Source of the DNA: Symbiodinium natans | Taxonomy: Eukaryota; Sar; Dinophyceae; Suessiales; Symbiodiniaceae | Assembly (NCBI GenBank): GCA_905221605.1 | Contig: CAJNDS010002780.1 | Location: forward strand, 103,501 to 167,500 | DNA: 64,000 bases | Direction: 5' to 3' | Part shown: positions 1-10,500 of the stretch, piece after piece | How the letters are laid out: every line of letters starts with the position of its first letter | Numbering within the stretch: position 1 is the stretch's first letter | Translations under genes and position numbers: made by a program | The notes under the pieces: generated by a model | Seen by the model: only the letters and a program-made list of their open reading frames with translations | Databases searched by the model: none | What the model was told of the DNA's origin: nothing

Positions 1-790
1 GGGCTCTGCTGCCCTGGGGTGGCTCTCCGGGCCTTTGGTTGAGGGTTTAGGGTTTAGGGTTTAGGGTTAAATAAGCCTTAGTCAGGGTTTGCGGTTTAGA
101 TAGGGTTTATGCAGCGTTTGGGGTTCTACAGGGTTTAGGAGGTATACAGGGCTTTAGGTGTTGGGGCCTCATAAGATTTCAGGTCAAAGGGCTTTAGGTT
201 TTGGGTTTCGGACACCCTGTAAAAACCCGTATACCTTCACAGTGCATGGGTCATTTCAGGGGCAGTTTTCGTTGGGGTTCCCATGAAAGTATGATAACAC
301 TGAGCTGCTTTGTATAGGGCCTTCCAAGAAAAGGGATTTTGATAAAGAAAACAATCGGGGGTGGGGGGGGGCTAGTTCCTAGAATAAGAATATGAGTATT
401 CTGGGGTATATTCCTGCCAAACATCGCCAAACCTTCAACGGCCCAAAACCCTAAACCCCAAACCCTAAACCCTAAACACTAAACCCTAAACCCTAACCCT
501 AAACCGAGTTATCCAAGTCCTGAGCCCTAAGTTTCCCTCCCTCGTGCGTAGGCCGTCCGCAGCGTGTGCGGGAGCCCGGTGTTGTGGTGGGGCGGAGAAA
601 CACCAAAGTCCGAGCTTAGGGAAGTAAAGGTCTCAAGGGATTTAGGGTTTAGGGTTTAGGGTTTAGGGTTTAGGGCTTAGTTTCGGGTGTTTAGGGCTTA
701 GGTTCGGGAGTCGAGAGCGTTTGTCAGGAGTCAGGGGATGGTTATGCCGGTGCTGCGTTGGTTTTTTACATGCTGCCCCTGTCTTTCCAG
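1..790. repeat. Telomere-like (TTTAGGG)n blocks with unique spacers
   Basis: Short runs of the TTTAGGG heptamer occur at about 41-68 and 640-677, and of its complement CCCTAAA at about 450-507. The orientation changes along the stretch, so this is not a simple chromosome end. Spacers of 50-200 bases are unique and carry no open frame that I can support; a G-run lies near 359-370. I see no gene here. Confidence 0.85.
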
Positions 791-839
791 CGTGCTCAGC
801 GATTGTCACTGACATTCTTCCGAATCGCCCCAGCCTCGG
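791..839 (+). CDS. Putative small exon upstream of a zinc-ribbon exon
   Basis: A 49-nt piece follows a pyrimidine-rich acceptor (TCTTTCCAG) and ends before a GT at 840. Read with two leading bases left over it is open, and it ends with two bases that complete a glycine codon with the first base of the next exon at 863. The joined frame continues straight into the zinc-ribbon exon. The implied intron, 840-862, is only 23 nt and mostly poly-C, so the alternative is a single exon with a poly-C length change. Not recognised as a known family. Confidence 0.35.
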
Positions 840-862
840 GTGCCCCCCCCCCCCCCACGCAG

Positions 863-993
863 GCGCCGTGGGCAGAGACCCACGGAGCAGCAACTAAGGA
901 TGTGCTGCCAGTGGTGCCAGTCACCGTTGCACCCCACTTACGGGGTAGATTTCCAGTGCTCTACGTGCTACTGGCGCGGCTTCCGTGGAGACT
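863..993 (+). CDS. Putative zinc-ribbon exon (CxxC...CxxC)
   Basis: After the acceptor CCACGCAG the frame reads into a basic stretch, then CQWC, eleven residues, and CSTC followed by YWRGF. Two CxxC knuckles about a dozen residues apart are typical of a small zinc ribbon, but the family cannot be named. The frame runs into a TTTAGGG-derived segment near 993, where an exon end is likely. It joins in phase with the piece at 791-839. No partner exons downstream can be assigned with confidence. Confidence 0.45.
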
Positions 994-1868
994 CTAAACC
1001 CGAAACCCTAGGCCCTGAACCCTAAACCCTAAATCCTAAACCCTAAACCCTAAACCCTAAGCCCAGTTGGAGCTTCCGGTAGCCCAGTGGTCCTGCTTGA
1101 ATGGCATGTGCCAGGATTTGAAGCAGATGGGCTTAGGCTTTAGGGCTTATAAGGTTTAGGGATTAGGGTTTAGGGTCTAGGGTTTTGGATGATCAGCAGT
1201 TGGATGCTTGCAAGTCCACGTACGCCAAAGCAAGCGTCATGCACGGCCTTTCGAACTTCAACCCTAAACCCTAAACCCTAAACCCTAAACCCTAAACGCG
1301 CCTGGACCGGATCCTCGGGTGCCGGAGGTTCAGTCGGATCATGATGGGCAAACCCTAAAAACCCCTGGTAGCCCAGTGGTACCCTTCACTTCTTTTGTTT
1401 AGGGTTTAGGGTTTAGGGTTTAAGGGTTAAGGGTTAAGGGTTAAGGGTTTAGGGTTTAGGGTTTAGGGTTTAGGGTTTAGGGTTTAGGGTTTAGGGGTTC
1501 CTTTATAACAATAGCCAACCCAAAAAAGAGTTCCCTTATCATAAGATGGTTGCTATGGGCTACCAAGAAGCCTAAACCCCAAACCCCAAACCCTAAAACG
1601 CAAGTGTGGTTTGAACTGCTGGGTCTCAGGGTTACAAACCCTAGACCCTAACGCCCTAACGCCCCTGAGACCCTATGAATCCTAAAAATCCCGTTAACTC
1701 CGATAAACCCTGTTGCCTGCCAAGGGCTTTAGAGCATCGTGCAGGGTCCTGTTTTGGACCACCCACAGCCCAAAACCCCCTACTACTAAACCCCCAAAGG
1801 GCCTTAACAAAACCTTCGAAGGCCACCCTCCAACCCAAAACAATGGACCTCCATATCCTGAACTTCCT

Positions 1869-1911
<43 letters not shown>

Positions 1912-3012
1912 ACCCGTAACCTTCAAACAACGCCTCTTAAAGCCTCAACCCTAGTTGGGTAGGCCCTTGGGACATTTCGTATTTCCCCTTCTTGAGAGGG
2001 TCATACTTCGGAATAACTTTTAAAGGGTGTTCAGGGCCATTCTAGCTAAACCTTAGACTATTAAACCCCGTCCCTTGGAATCTTGGAGCCCCAAAACCCC
2101 TTCCCTAAACCCTTAAATCCCCAAACCCATTAAACCTTTCAGCGATAGGCCCCCGAAGACGCAAATCTTTCACTGTGTGTGGGACCCTATTGAACCTTAA
2201 GCCCGTAAATCCCTAAACCCTAAACCCTAAACCCTAAACCCTAAACCCTAAACCCTAATTACCCTAAACCCTAAACCCCCAAACCCCTAAAGCGCAAACC
2301 CTAAGCCCCTCAAGGCACTGAACTCCGCCCCGCGCAATCCGCCAAAGCCCTAAACCCTAAACCCTAAACTCCCCAAGCTGAGGTGCTACTACCTGGATGG
2401 CCAGACCGGTGAGCAGGGTGTGAAGGATCGTGGGGCTGAACTGAAGGGCTTAGGCCCGAAACCCTAAACCCTAAACCCTAATCCCCAAACCCCCCAAACC
2501 CCCAAACCCTCAACCCTAAACCCTAAACTCAAAGGCCTGTACCCTGAACCCCTGAACTATAATCAAGGATTTGGGTTGGGGGGGTTGTAGGACCGGGCTT
2601 CGGGGTTGAAGCGTGTTGAGCCCTGCACCGCGTTGCCCTCGGGTTTCCTAAGCCCTAACACTTCTAGACCTTTCTCCCCCGAACTCCAATTCCTAGACCC
2701 TCAACCCTACACCCGAAGGTCTTGGGTTCTAGAGGGTCTCGGGTTCTGGAGGGTTTAGGGTTTAACCCTAAACCCTAAACTCGAAACCCTAAAACCCTAA
2801 ACCCTGAACCCACTAAGCTCCTCGACTCCCTTCTGAGATCAGAGGGCTCGGACCCGGAGTAGGCCCTTATTTCCTTTTGTTAGGGTTCGGGTTCCCTTAT
2901 CATCCCCTTACAACCAGAAAGGGTACCCTTGTTATTCCTTGGTTTCTCTTGGGTCCCTAACACCTAAACCCTAGGCCCTAAACCCTAAACCCTAGGCAAA
3001 CTAAGTTATCAG
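994..3012. repeat. Telomere-like blocks, poly-C tract and a dispersed foldback repeat
   Basis: CCCTAAA runs lie at about 1015-1060, 1260-1296, 2211-2262 and 2340-2365; a TTTAGGG run lies at about 1398-1497. A 39-base poly-C tract occupies 1871-1909. Copies of a dispersed repeat containing CCAACCCAAAAA and ending near GGGCTACCAAG or CTTGGGTCC occur at about 1495-1567 and 2880-2957; related copies are near 3.7, 36.1 and 55.2 kb. Open frames in this stretch are translations of repeats, not genes. Confidence 0.8.
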
Positions 3013-3105
3013 CCATGGGTCTAGAGGACCTCCACTTCACCGACAACGGCGTGACGGAGCTGGGCTGCGAATTCCTCGGCCGCACGCTGGGGCGCGGCCC
3101 CCAAG
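3013..3105 (+). CDS. LRR exon 1 (ribonuclease-inhibitor-like leucine-rich repeat)
   Basis: A 93-nt open piece lies between AG (3011-3012) and GTCTTAG (3106). It encodes 30 complete residues with a leucine-rich-repeat pattern: LEDLHFTDNGVTELG followed by a helical half ending LGRTLG. The N-G-V-T-E-L-G core matches RNI-type repeats of about 28 residues. Its length is a multiple of three with equal phase at both ends, as expected for repeat-per-exon LRR genes. Other LRR pieces on the same strand lie at 14.9, 15.7, 17.6, 20.0, 23.6 and 23.9 kb. Whether this ATG (3015) is a start or internal is not decidable. Confidence 0.55.
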
Positions 3106-4264
3106 GTCTTAGACGAAGGGCTTTTCAGGGTCCAGGGTTTCGGGTTTAGGGTTTAGTGCTAATGACTTAGGCGAAGGGCTTTTCAGGGTTAAGGGTTTAG
3201 GGTGAAATGTGAAATAAGGGGATATAGGGTGAAGAGAACAGAGTGAACACGCCATTAATATTATAGCGAGCCCGCGAGGCATGAATGTTCTTGGCGTGTG
3301 AATAGCGTGAACGAAACAAGACCCTAACTCTCATATTTTGGTCTAACCGTTCACACCCTTGGAATTTGGAATTGCATGCCAGGTTAATCGTGTAAACGCT
3401 CATTAATACAATACTAAAGGCGTGAACAAAGGCAAGTTTACGCGCGCTTCACCCAATCATGAACTGCATTGCGCCCAAAATGCAATGTTCACTGAGGCTG
3501 TCTATGCTGTGATGGCAGCTACGAAAGGTAACTCCCAGCACCCTAAACCCTAAACCCTAAACCCTAAACCCTAAACCCTAAACCCTAAACCCTAGGCGGA
3601 CTGTGAGCCGAAGCCGAGTGCACCCAGAATTGGGCCCCAAAGCATGGCAGTGCACTTCGCCGACTCGTTACCCAGCTGCTTTTCCCTTTTTTTTTTGGGT
3701 TCTGGTTCCCTTGTAAAGTAGCCAACCCAAAAAGGGTGCCCTTATTGTAACATGGCTACTGGGCTACTAAGTAGTTCTCGTGGTGTATGGCTTGCGTGCC
3801 CAATGCCGACACAAAACGTATGATCCTGTCACTGAGGCGAAGGGCTTGTCAGGGTTTAGGGGTTTAGGGTTTAGGGTTTAGGGTTTAGGGTTTAGGGTTT
3901 AGGGTTTAGGGTTTAGGGTTTAGGGTTTAGGGATTAGGCATTGCTTTTCAGGGTTTAGAGCTTGCATGGTTGATGGTTGATGATTAGGCACTTTGGGCTT
4001 TCTAGGCGGGTTTACGGGTATAGGATGTGTAAACCCAGACCCTAAACCCTAAACCCTAAACCCTAAACCCTAAACCCTAAACCCTAAACCCTAAACCCTA
4101 AACCCGGTTTAATGTTAAGCGAGCTTGCGCTTGGGTTAAGAATCCCGGAAAAGGGGGCCCTCTCAGCACCTAACCCGAAGCGCTCAACCTCACTGAGCCG
4201 AAGCCCCCAACCCTCAACTCTAAGCAGGGTTTAGGGTTTAGGGTTTAGGGTTTAGGGTTTAGGG
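3106..4264. repeat. Telomere-like blocks ending at the copia insertion point
   Basis: CCCTAAA runs lie at 3539-3594 and 4036-4104, TTTAGGG runs at 3851-3935 and 4229-4264. The phrase CGAAGGGCTTTTCAGGG occurs twice (3113-3129 and 3172-3188), flanking a short TTTAGGG stretch, and again with one change near 3838. The segment 3200-3540 is unique and AT-richer, with no supportable gene. The final array is in the TTTAGGG orientation and is interrupted after its last GGG by the copia LTR. Confidence 0.8.
4260..4264. repeat. Target-site duplication of the copia element, left copy
   Basis: TAGGG immediately precedes the 5' LTR, and TAGGG immediately follows the 3' LTR at 14180-14184. Five bases is the usual duplication length for Ty1/copia integrases. 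Removing the element and one copy restores an in-phase TTTAGGG array, which makes the boundary unlikely to be chance even though TAGGG is part of the repeat. Confidence 0.85.
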
Positions 4265-4487
4265 TGCGGAGCTGCTGCTGGTATTGTAGAAAAGAGTTAG
4301 TGTTGGGAGTTGAAAGGGTTAACAAACCCGGAAATCATGTTTGGCTCAAGACCCTGGGCAATGCGCCCTACAGAAAAGGTGTGTTTGGTTGTTCTTTGGG
4401 TTTTGTTGTTGGTTGTTCTAGGGGAATCAAGGGTTTCTGTTGGGGTTGACTGTTTGGTTTCTCGTCCCCCTTCGGTTGCCCCCCGAA
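4265..4487 (+). repeat. 5' long terminal repeat
   Basis: It is matched over its whole 223 bases by 13957-14179 with a single substitution. It begins TGCGGAGCTG and ends GCCCCCCGAA. As the 5' LTR it should hold the promoter and RNA start, but I see no TATA box, which is usual for dinoflagellates. It contains CATGTTTGGCTCAAG (4336-4350), which resembles the 3' part of the dinoflagellate spliced leader. Confidence 0.95.
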
Positions 4488-4499
4488 GGTTATGAGCCC
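4488..4499 (+). other. Primer-binding site for a half tRNA-iMet
   Basis: GGTTATGAGCCC starts at the first base after the LTR. Its complement, GGGCTCATAACC, is the anticodon arm of an initiator methionine tRNA (anticodon CAT), not a tRNA 3' end. Drosophila copia is known to prime from a cleaved 5' half of initiator tRNA-Met that ends in this arm. The exact LTR-adjacent position supports the same use here. Confidence 0.8.
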
Positions 4500-4548
4500 A
4501 AATTAGGCTCCCTGTGGGTTAGTTAAGATTTTATCTTTGTTTGGTGCC

Positions 4549-7500
4549 ATGGATATGATGCGGCGTCGATCTGAACCTGGACCATTATCGGCGGCCAATG
4601 ATGCCGAAGAAAATCGTGGTGATGGGGGTGAAGAACGACAACAAATGGTACAAGCGCTGACAGATGGTAGGGAGGTTGCAATGATACAACCAACGTCTCA
4701 GGTGGAAAACGAAGTGGTTCCGGTTCCAGCAGCGAATCCTTTCTGGAGCGAGCGGGCTCATGAAGAAATGAGACTGAGGCAATCAAGGCCAGCAAGTCTC
4801 CCTGCGAGCGGAGGGGATAGAAGTGGTGAAGAAACAAGAAGGCCACCGTCGTTGCCAGAACTTCGGGATCGGGAACCTGTCCCAGCTGAGAGGCCATCGT
4901 CAGGTTTGATGGGCCAGATGGAAAGAGGTAATATTGGTGAGACACAAGGCGAGGAAGAGCTTATTCCTGATCTGAGTGGTGAAGAACAAGGTGAAGATAT
5001 GGCGGTGGTAAAGCGTGCGCTGAAAGAGTTGCTTGTGCAAACAAAGGAGCTGGGGAACAGGTTGCATCGGGTGGAGGAGAAAAGCTATACCTCTGCTGCA
5101 TCTGGGTCAGCTTCGAGAGCACGGAGCACTGGAGTGGTGGACGCAAATGCTGCATATCCTTTGGGAATGACTCCAGAGAAACAGTACCCGCCAGGACAAG
5201 TTTTCTACACTGATGGTATGGGTGGTTTCTGGACTGTGTTGCCTGATGGGACATGGCTGCCGATTGAGGGCTACGACCTTCCAAAGGGTTGTGACCTTCA
5301 ACCCTTGCCTGAGCCCAGGAAAGGGGATGTTCACGTGGAGGATGAGAAAGAAGTGCCAATGATGCACGTAACTGAAGGGAAGAAACCCTCCAGATTGCCT
5401 CCATTGAATTACCCCATGGGAGGTTCTGCAAGTGGTGGATATGCAAGTGGACCACCTGGTTTAACACATGTTCCGATTACTTCCTTGCCGTCAGGCGTTG
5501 ATGGTTCTGCCGCACTGTTGGGAAATCAGCCCGGTTTTGTTTCAGCTCGGGAAACTTCAACGCAAGAGAACTCAGCCGGATCGGGTGGATATACAATGGT
5601 AGATGATGTTCCATATCGGTGGAAAATGATTGCTGGGAAGTTGGAATTAGAAAAGGTTCCGCTCACAGCGTTTACGCCCGGAATGGGACATGGACTGCCG
5701 CAAGGGCCTGGTGGAAGGGTCAGCTTACCTCCTGGAGCGGTGGTGCCACGTGGTATGCCAAACATTGGTGATAGTTCTGGAACTGAACGTCCGGAGGCTC
5801 TTGGGAAGCATGTGATGAGCCTTCCTACTTTGGCAGACTACACACCAAGCAATCCGACGGCACTAGGTGATTGGATCGCAATGATCGAACCAATGTTGTC
5901 TTCGCTGACAGATACAGGAAGAGTGTGGTGGCAATCCGTCTATACAAAGGCGTATGAGGCGTACGCCAAATGGTTGAGTGTCTCTCCGCTGGAAAGGTTG
6001 GGCATCAAGGCTGAGCTGGAAGGGCTCAAGGGGGTTCGAACTGTGCATGTTTTGTTGGAGCAGAGAGCGGTGTCTTTGCTGCTACAGGCGATTCCGGAGA
6101 GATTGAAGACCGAGATCGTTTCCACTCGAATGTTGGGGTCGGTGATGATATTTTACAAGTTGCTGACAGTTTACCAACCAGGTGGAGCAAACGAGCGCAG
6201 CACAATGTTAAACTTCTTGGTGCAACCATCCTCAGCAACCTCGATCTCAGAGGCTATTAAGGGAGTGCGACAATGGGCGCAATGGCGTTCCCGGTTAAGG
6301 GAGCTGCGAGCATCCGAGCCGGATGCTACCTTGCTTATCAAGGGATTGGATGCTTTATCATCCGCGTTGCTGGCAAAACACCCTACGGTGCATTTCAGAG
6401 TGGCATCCTTCCGGGAGAAATTGGGGGTGGACTACTCGCCGACCTCTGAAACTGCGACACAACTAGCTGAAATGTTACAAGCAGAATTCGAACTGCTATT
6501 GCATAGCGCTGGTGAACAAGAGGTGAAGCAGGACTCGGACGCCAAGAAAAGGGCCAGGTTAAACAAGGCCCAAAAGGGAACTGGTGACGAGACGGAGGAG
6601 GGTGACAAAGGCAAAGGGAAAGGAAAAAGGTACAGCGGAGATGGTGAACGTCCTTTCTGTTGGATATATGGGAAGACAGAAGCAGGCTGCAAGTTCGGAT
6701 CACGTTGCAAATTTCGCCATGACAAGAACTCCCTGGAGCGTGGAAGATGTTTTGAATGTGGGGCCGTTGGCCATTTACAGCCGCAGTGTCCATACAAAGA
6801 TGGTGTAAGTTCCAAGGCGGACTCAAATCCTGAAAGGAATAGATCTAAAGGGAATTCTCCCAAAGGGGGAAAGGGCGGCAAAGGTGCAAAATGGGGAAAT
6901 GCCAAAAAGGCAGAAGTGGCTGAAGTGGGAGATGAGACGGCTAATGCGGGATTGGATAAAGGTTCTGCAAGTCCCTCATCACCATCAACACCCAATCAGG
7001 TCCTTGCTGAAGCGTTAGAAGTGCTGAAATCTATGAAGCTGTCATCAGCGCAGTCAGCATCAAGCGGGGATCCCAGTGTTCGAATGTTATGTGACTCTGG
7101 ATTATTTCAGCAGGAAGGGAGAGTGGCGTTGGTGGATACAGCTGCTACGCATCTTGTGCGGACGCTTTTTCCATGGGAATGTTTACCCGACACTACTGTT
7201 ATGGTGCAAAGCGCGCTTGGTGGTGTGACAATGAGGATTACAGAGAAAGGGACGTTGATTAGGGAAGACAATGGGCCCCTGATTATCCCTCTCTGGTTGA
7301 TTTTGGAGTTTGGGGCGAACCTCACCGTGATCAATGGGATGTGTCACGTGAGTGCAAAATCTTCGCTGGACCAACTCTTATGGTTTGAACATGGCTGTTT
7401 GGTTATGGATTACAAAACAGCTGAGAAAATGGTTTTGCATGCTGAAAGGCAGCGTGCGTCTTTGTCCCATTCTCAATGGAGGAATGGAAGGGCGGACTGT

Positions 7501-10500
7501 GGAGTCGGTTCGTCTGATGCCACGTTGTTGCCGAAGCAGGGAGAAGGCCGAGGAGTATGCGTTCTACATGTGGCCAGGGTTTCTGACACCAATGAGTGTT
7601 CGGGAATGGGCATGTTGGACTCGGGAGCATCACATCCTCTCAGATCACTTCGTCCTGGTGAACAGCTTCCGCAGCAAAAGGTGTTGGTGTCTTTAGCTGT
7701 TGGATCTCGGGAGATGTGTATTACCCCAGGTGGGACCCTGGTAACTCCTGAAATGGTAGATCCACTAGTGCCAATTGGCAAAGCGAGCGCCTTGGTTGGT
7801 CTCAGAGTTCAGTGGCGTGGTGGCAAGTGCACAGCCTCACATCCTGTTCTGGGGGAACTTCGCGTTCGTGATCTGAATGGGTGCCCTTGTTTGGAAAAGG
7901 AGGTGGCGCTTCAGATCATTGATGAAATGGATTGGTGTTCACCAAAGCAAGCATTGAAGGTGGCACGTATGGTTCAAGGGTGTCCGAATACGGACAACGA
8001 GGTGGCTGTAAAAGCGTCGTTGCAAAGCGCAGCGCGGACAGCGTCAGCGAATGAGGAGGAGTTCGTCCAGGCATGCTGGCGATTTCTTCGGTGGTATTAT
8101 GGGGATATACCAGAAAATATGCTGATGGAGCTGTTGCCACGTGGAGATATTGCGGCGTTGCCTTTCAACCGTCATAAAAGGAGACGGCTGGCACGAGCAA
8201 AAAGGGTGGTGGTACACCTATTTTCGGGAAAACAAAAATGGCATTTTCCCAGTCGGGATGTGGAGGTACTGGAGCTGGATTTGAAGAAAGGCGGTGACCT
8301 ACATAATTCGAGCGTCTGGAAGTATCTTCTGCATCTGGCGGCTGAAGGAAAGGTGGTTGCTGTGGTTGGAGGACCTCCATGCAGGACAGTGTCAAGGTTG
8401 AGAGGTGAAGACGGTGGTCCACCTGTATTACGCCGACGCTGTGGGCCTGAACGGTTGGGATTAAAGAGTCTTCCTTGGCCACATCAAGAATTAGCTCAAA
8501 AGGATGGTGTTTTACTTCTGAAGATGCTTTTCCTATATGACGTGGCGGTGCATTCAAGGTGTGGAACTGCTGAAGTCATCAATGGGAGTTCTGTCTTCTT
8601 TGGTATGGAAAGCCCTGGGGACCCTGAACTCATAGGGAAGGATTTCTCTCAGAACGGCAAAACGGTCTTGAGTGCTGAGGATCTGGTGGATGGTTCTCAG
8701 GAAGGGTTCTCAAGTCCTACCTTCTGGAGTTGGCCAGAGGTGAAAAGCTTTTGTGAGCGTTATGGAATGTACGCTGCACATTTTGATCAAGGAGCATTGG
8801 GACATGCTCTGGTGAAACCTACGACTTTCCTGGTGTCTGATATGGAACTATGGGAATCGTTGGAACAGGTTCGCGTGGTTGTTCCGTGGTCGGCAACATT
8901 CGCTTCTACCCTGGAAGAACGTATTGGACAGTCCTCCATATGGGCGCGATGGGCGTTTGGATTGGTTAAAAGAATACGTCACAGGTTGGCACAATGGTTG
9001 CACGAGAGCGATGCTGAACGGGAAGCTACGGTGTTAAAAAAGGGAGAACGAGAAGGGACGTTACGGAGGTTGACAGCTGAGGAGCGAGCTTTCCGTGACC
9101 ATTGCCTAAGGGGGCATATTCCTTTCAGACGTGATTGTCAAATTTGTGTGTCTGCCGCTGGCAAAGAGCGTCGCCATTTGAGGCGGAAGCATGGGGATGC
9201 TTACACTTTATCATTGGACATAGCAGGTCCATACAAGTGTTCAAAGGATGCTCACCAGCAGAAGCCACGACACGCTGTTATTGGTGTGTATCAATTTCCA
9301 ATGTTGGATCCCAATGTGGGTCGCCCTCTTGAAAAGGAGGAAGATGCGGATGAGGTGGAAGATCAGGTGGCAGATGAAGGTGCTGGTGTTGGAGAATGGT
9401 TAGGCGATGCAGTCGCGAACTTCGAGGAGGAAGACTCTGCGCCGGCGGAACCTGCACCAGTTCTGGAGGCAGAGGTGTTGAAAATCCAAGCTTCTGAAAA
9501 ATCCTGGAAGGAACTGAGGGACCATTTGACCCAACCTGTCCGTATGATCAACTTCGTTATGGTGGAGCCGATTGTGGATAAACAGCAAACAACTGTTTTG
9601 TCGGCGGTTCAAAGAATGATGGTGCGCTTGCAGAGACATGGGTATCCGGTGTTGAGAATCCACTCAGATCGAGCGGGGGAGTTTGTCAATGCACGCTTCC
9701 GGTCCTTTTGTGAAACTCGTCTGATATATAGGACCACTGGTGATCCTGGAGTCCCGCAAACAAATGGGCGCGCTGAAGCATGTGTGGGTTTATTCAAACG
9801 TGGTGTGAGGTCGCTCTTAAAGGAGGCGCGACTCGGGCCGGCGTACTGGGCACTGGCTGCTCGCCATTGGTCAATGTTACGGTGGCAGAAAGCTGAAAGG
9901 GAGTTGGGTTTGAAACCGAAAGCATTGCTTCCCTTTGGTGCTCAGATTCAAGTCAAACGTCGTCCATGGGAGTTGCTGGGTCCGGATGGAACAAAGAAAG
10001 GTCGGCAATGGGTCGATCGTACGCAGCCCGCGCTTCTTTTGGGTCCATGCGATGACCTACCTGGTGGTTATTGGGTGGAAGCTCAAGGGACTGCCAAAGA
10101 TCCGGATGAACTGGTGTTATTTCCCTGCACTACGATTTTTTCCAATATAAAGGAACCGCCTGCATTGGAGCTGGAAGGGGTGGTAGAAGAACAGGAGCCT
10201 TCTCCTCCGGAGCATCGTCTCAAGGGGAAAAAACCCGTGCTTCGGTTCGCTGATGAGGAAGGTCCTCCTTTACCTCCGCCTCGCGATCCTCCAGCTCACC
10301 GTCGGTTAAAGGAAAAAAGCCCGGCCTCTTCACTGCGTGGTCATGTGGGCTCTTTGCGCTTGCTTCGCAAGCGGGGGGAGAGTCCGCCCTTAGAAATTTT
10401 CGAGGATGACATGCAGGGTTTGGGGGAGCTGGAAGAAAATGCAGATGTTGAGGACAATGTTCCTGGTGATGAGTATTGGCCGACATGCTGTTCTCCTCAT

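Noticed and set aside
1-700. True chromosome end (telomere)
   Set aside because: Runs are short, interrupted and in both orientations, and similar blocks occur throughout the window.
4961-5467. 168-codon - strand frame within the copia Gag region
   Set aside because: Antisense shadow; the + strand frame continues through it into recognised domains.
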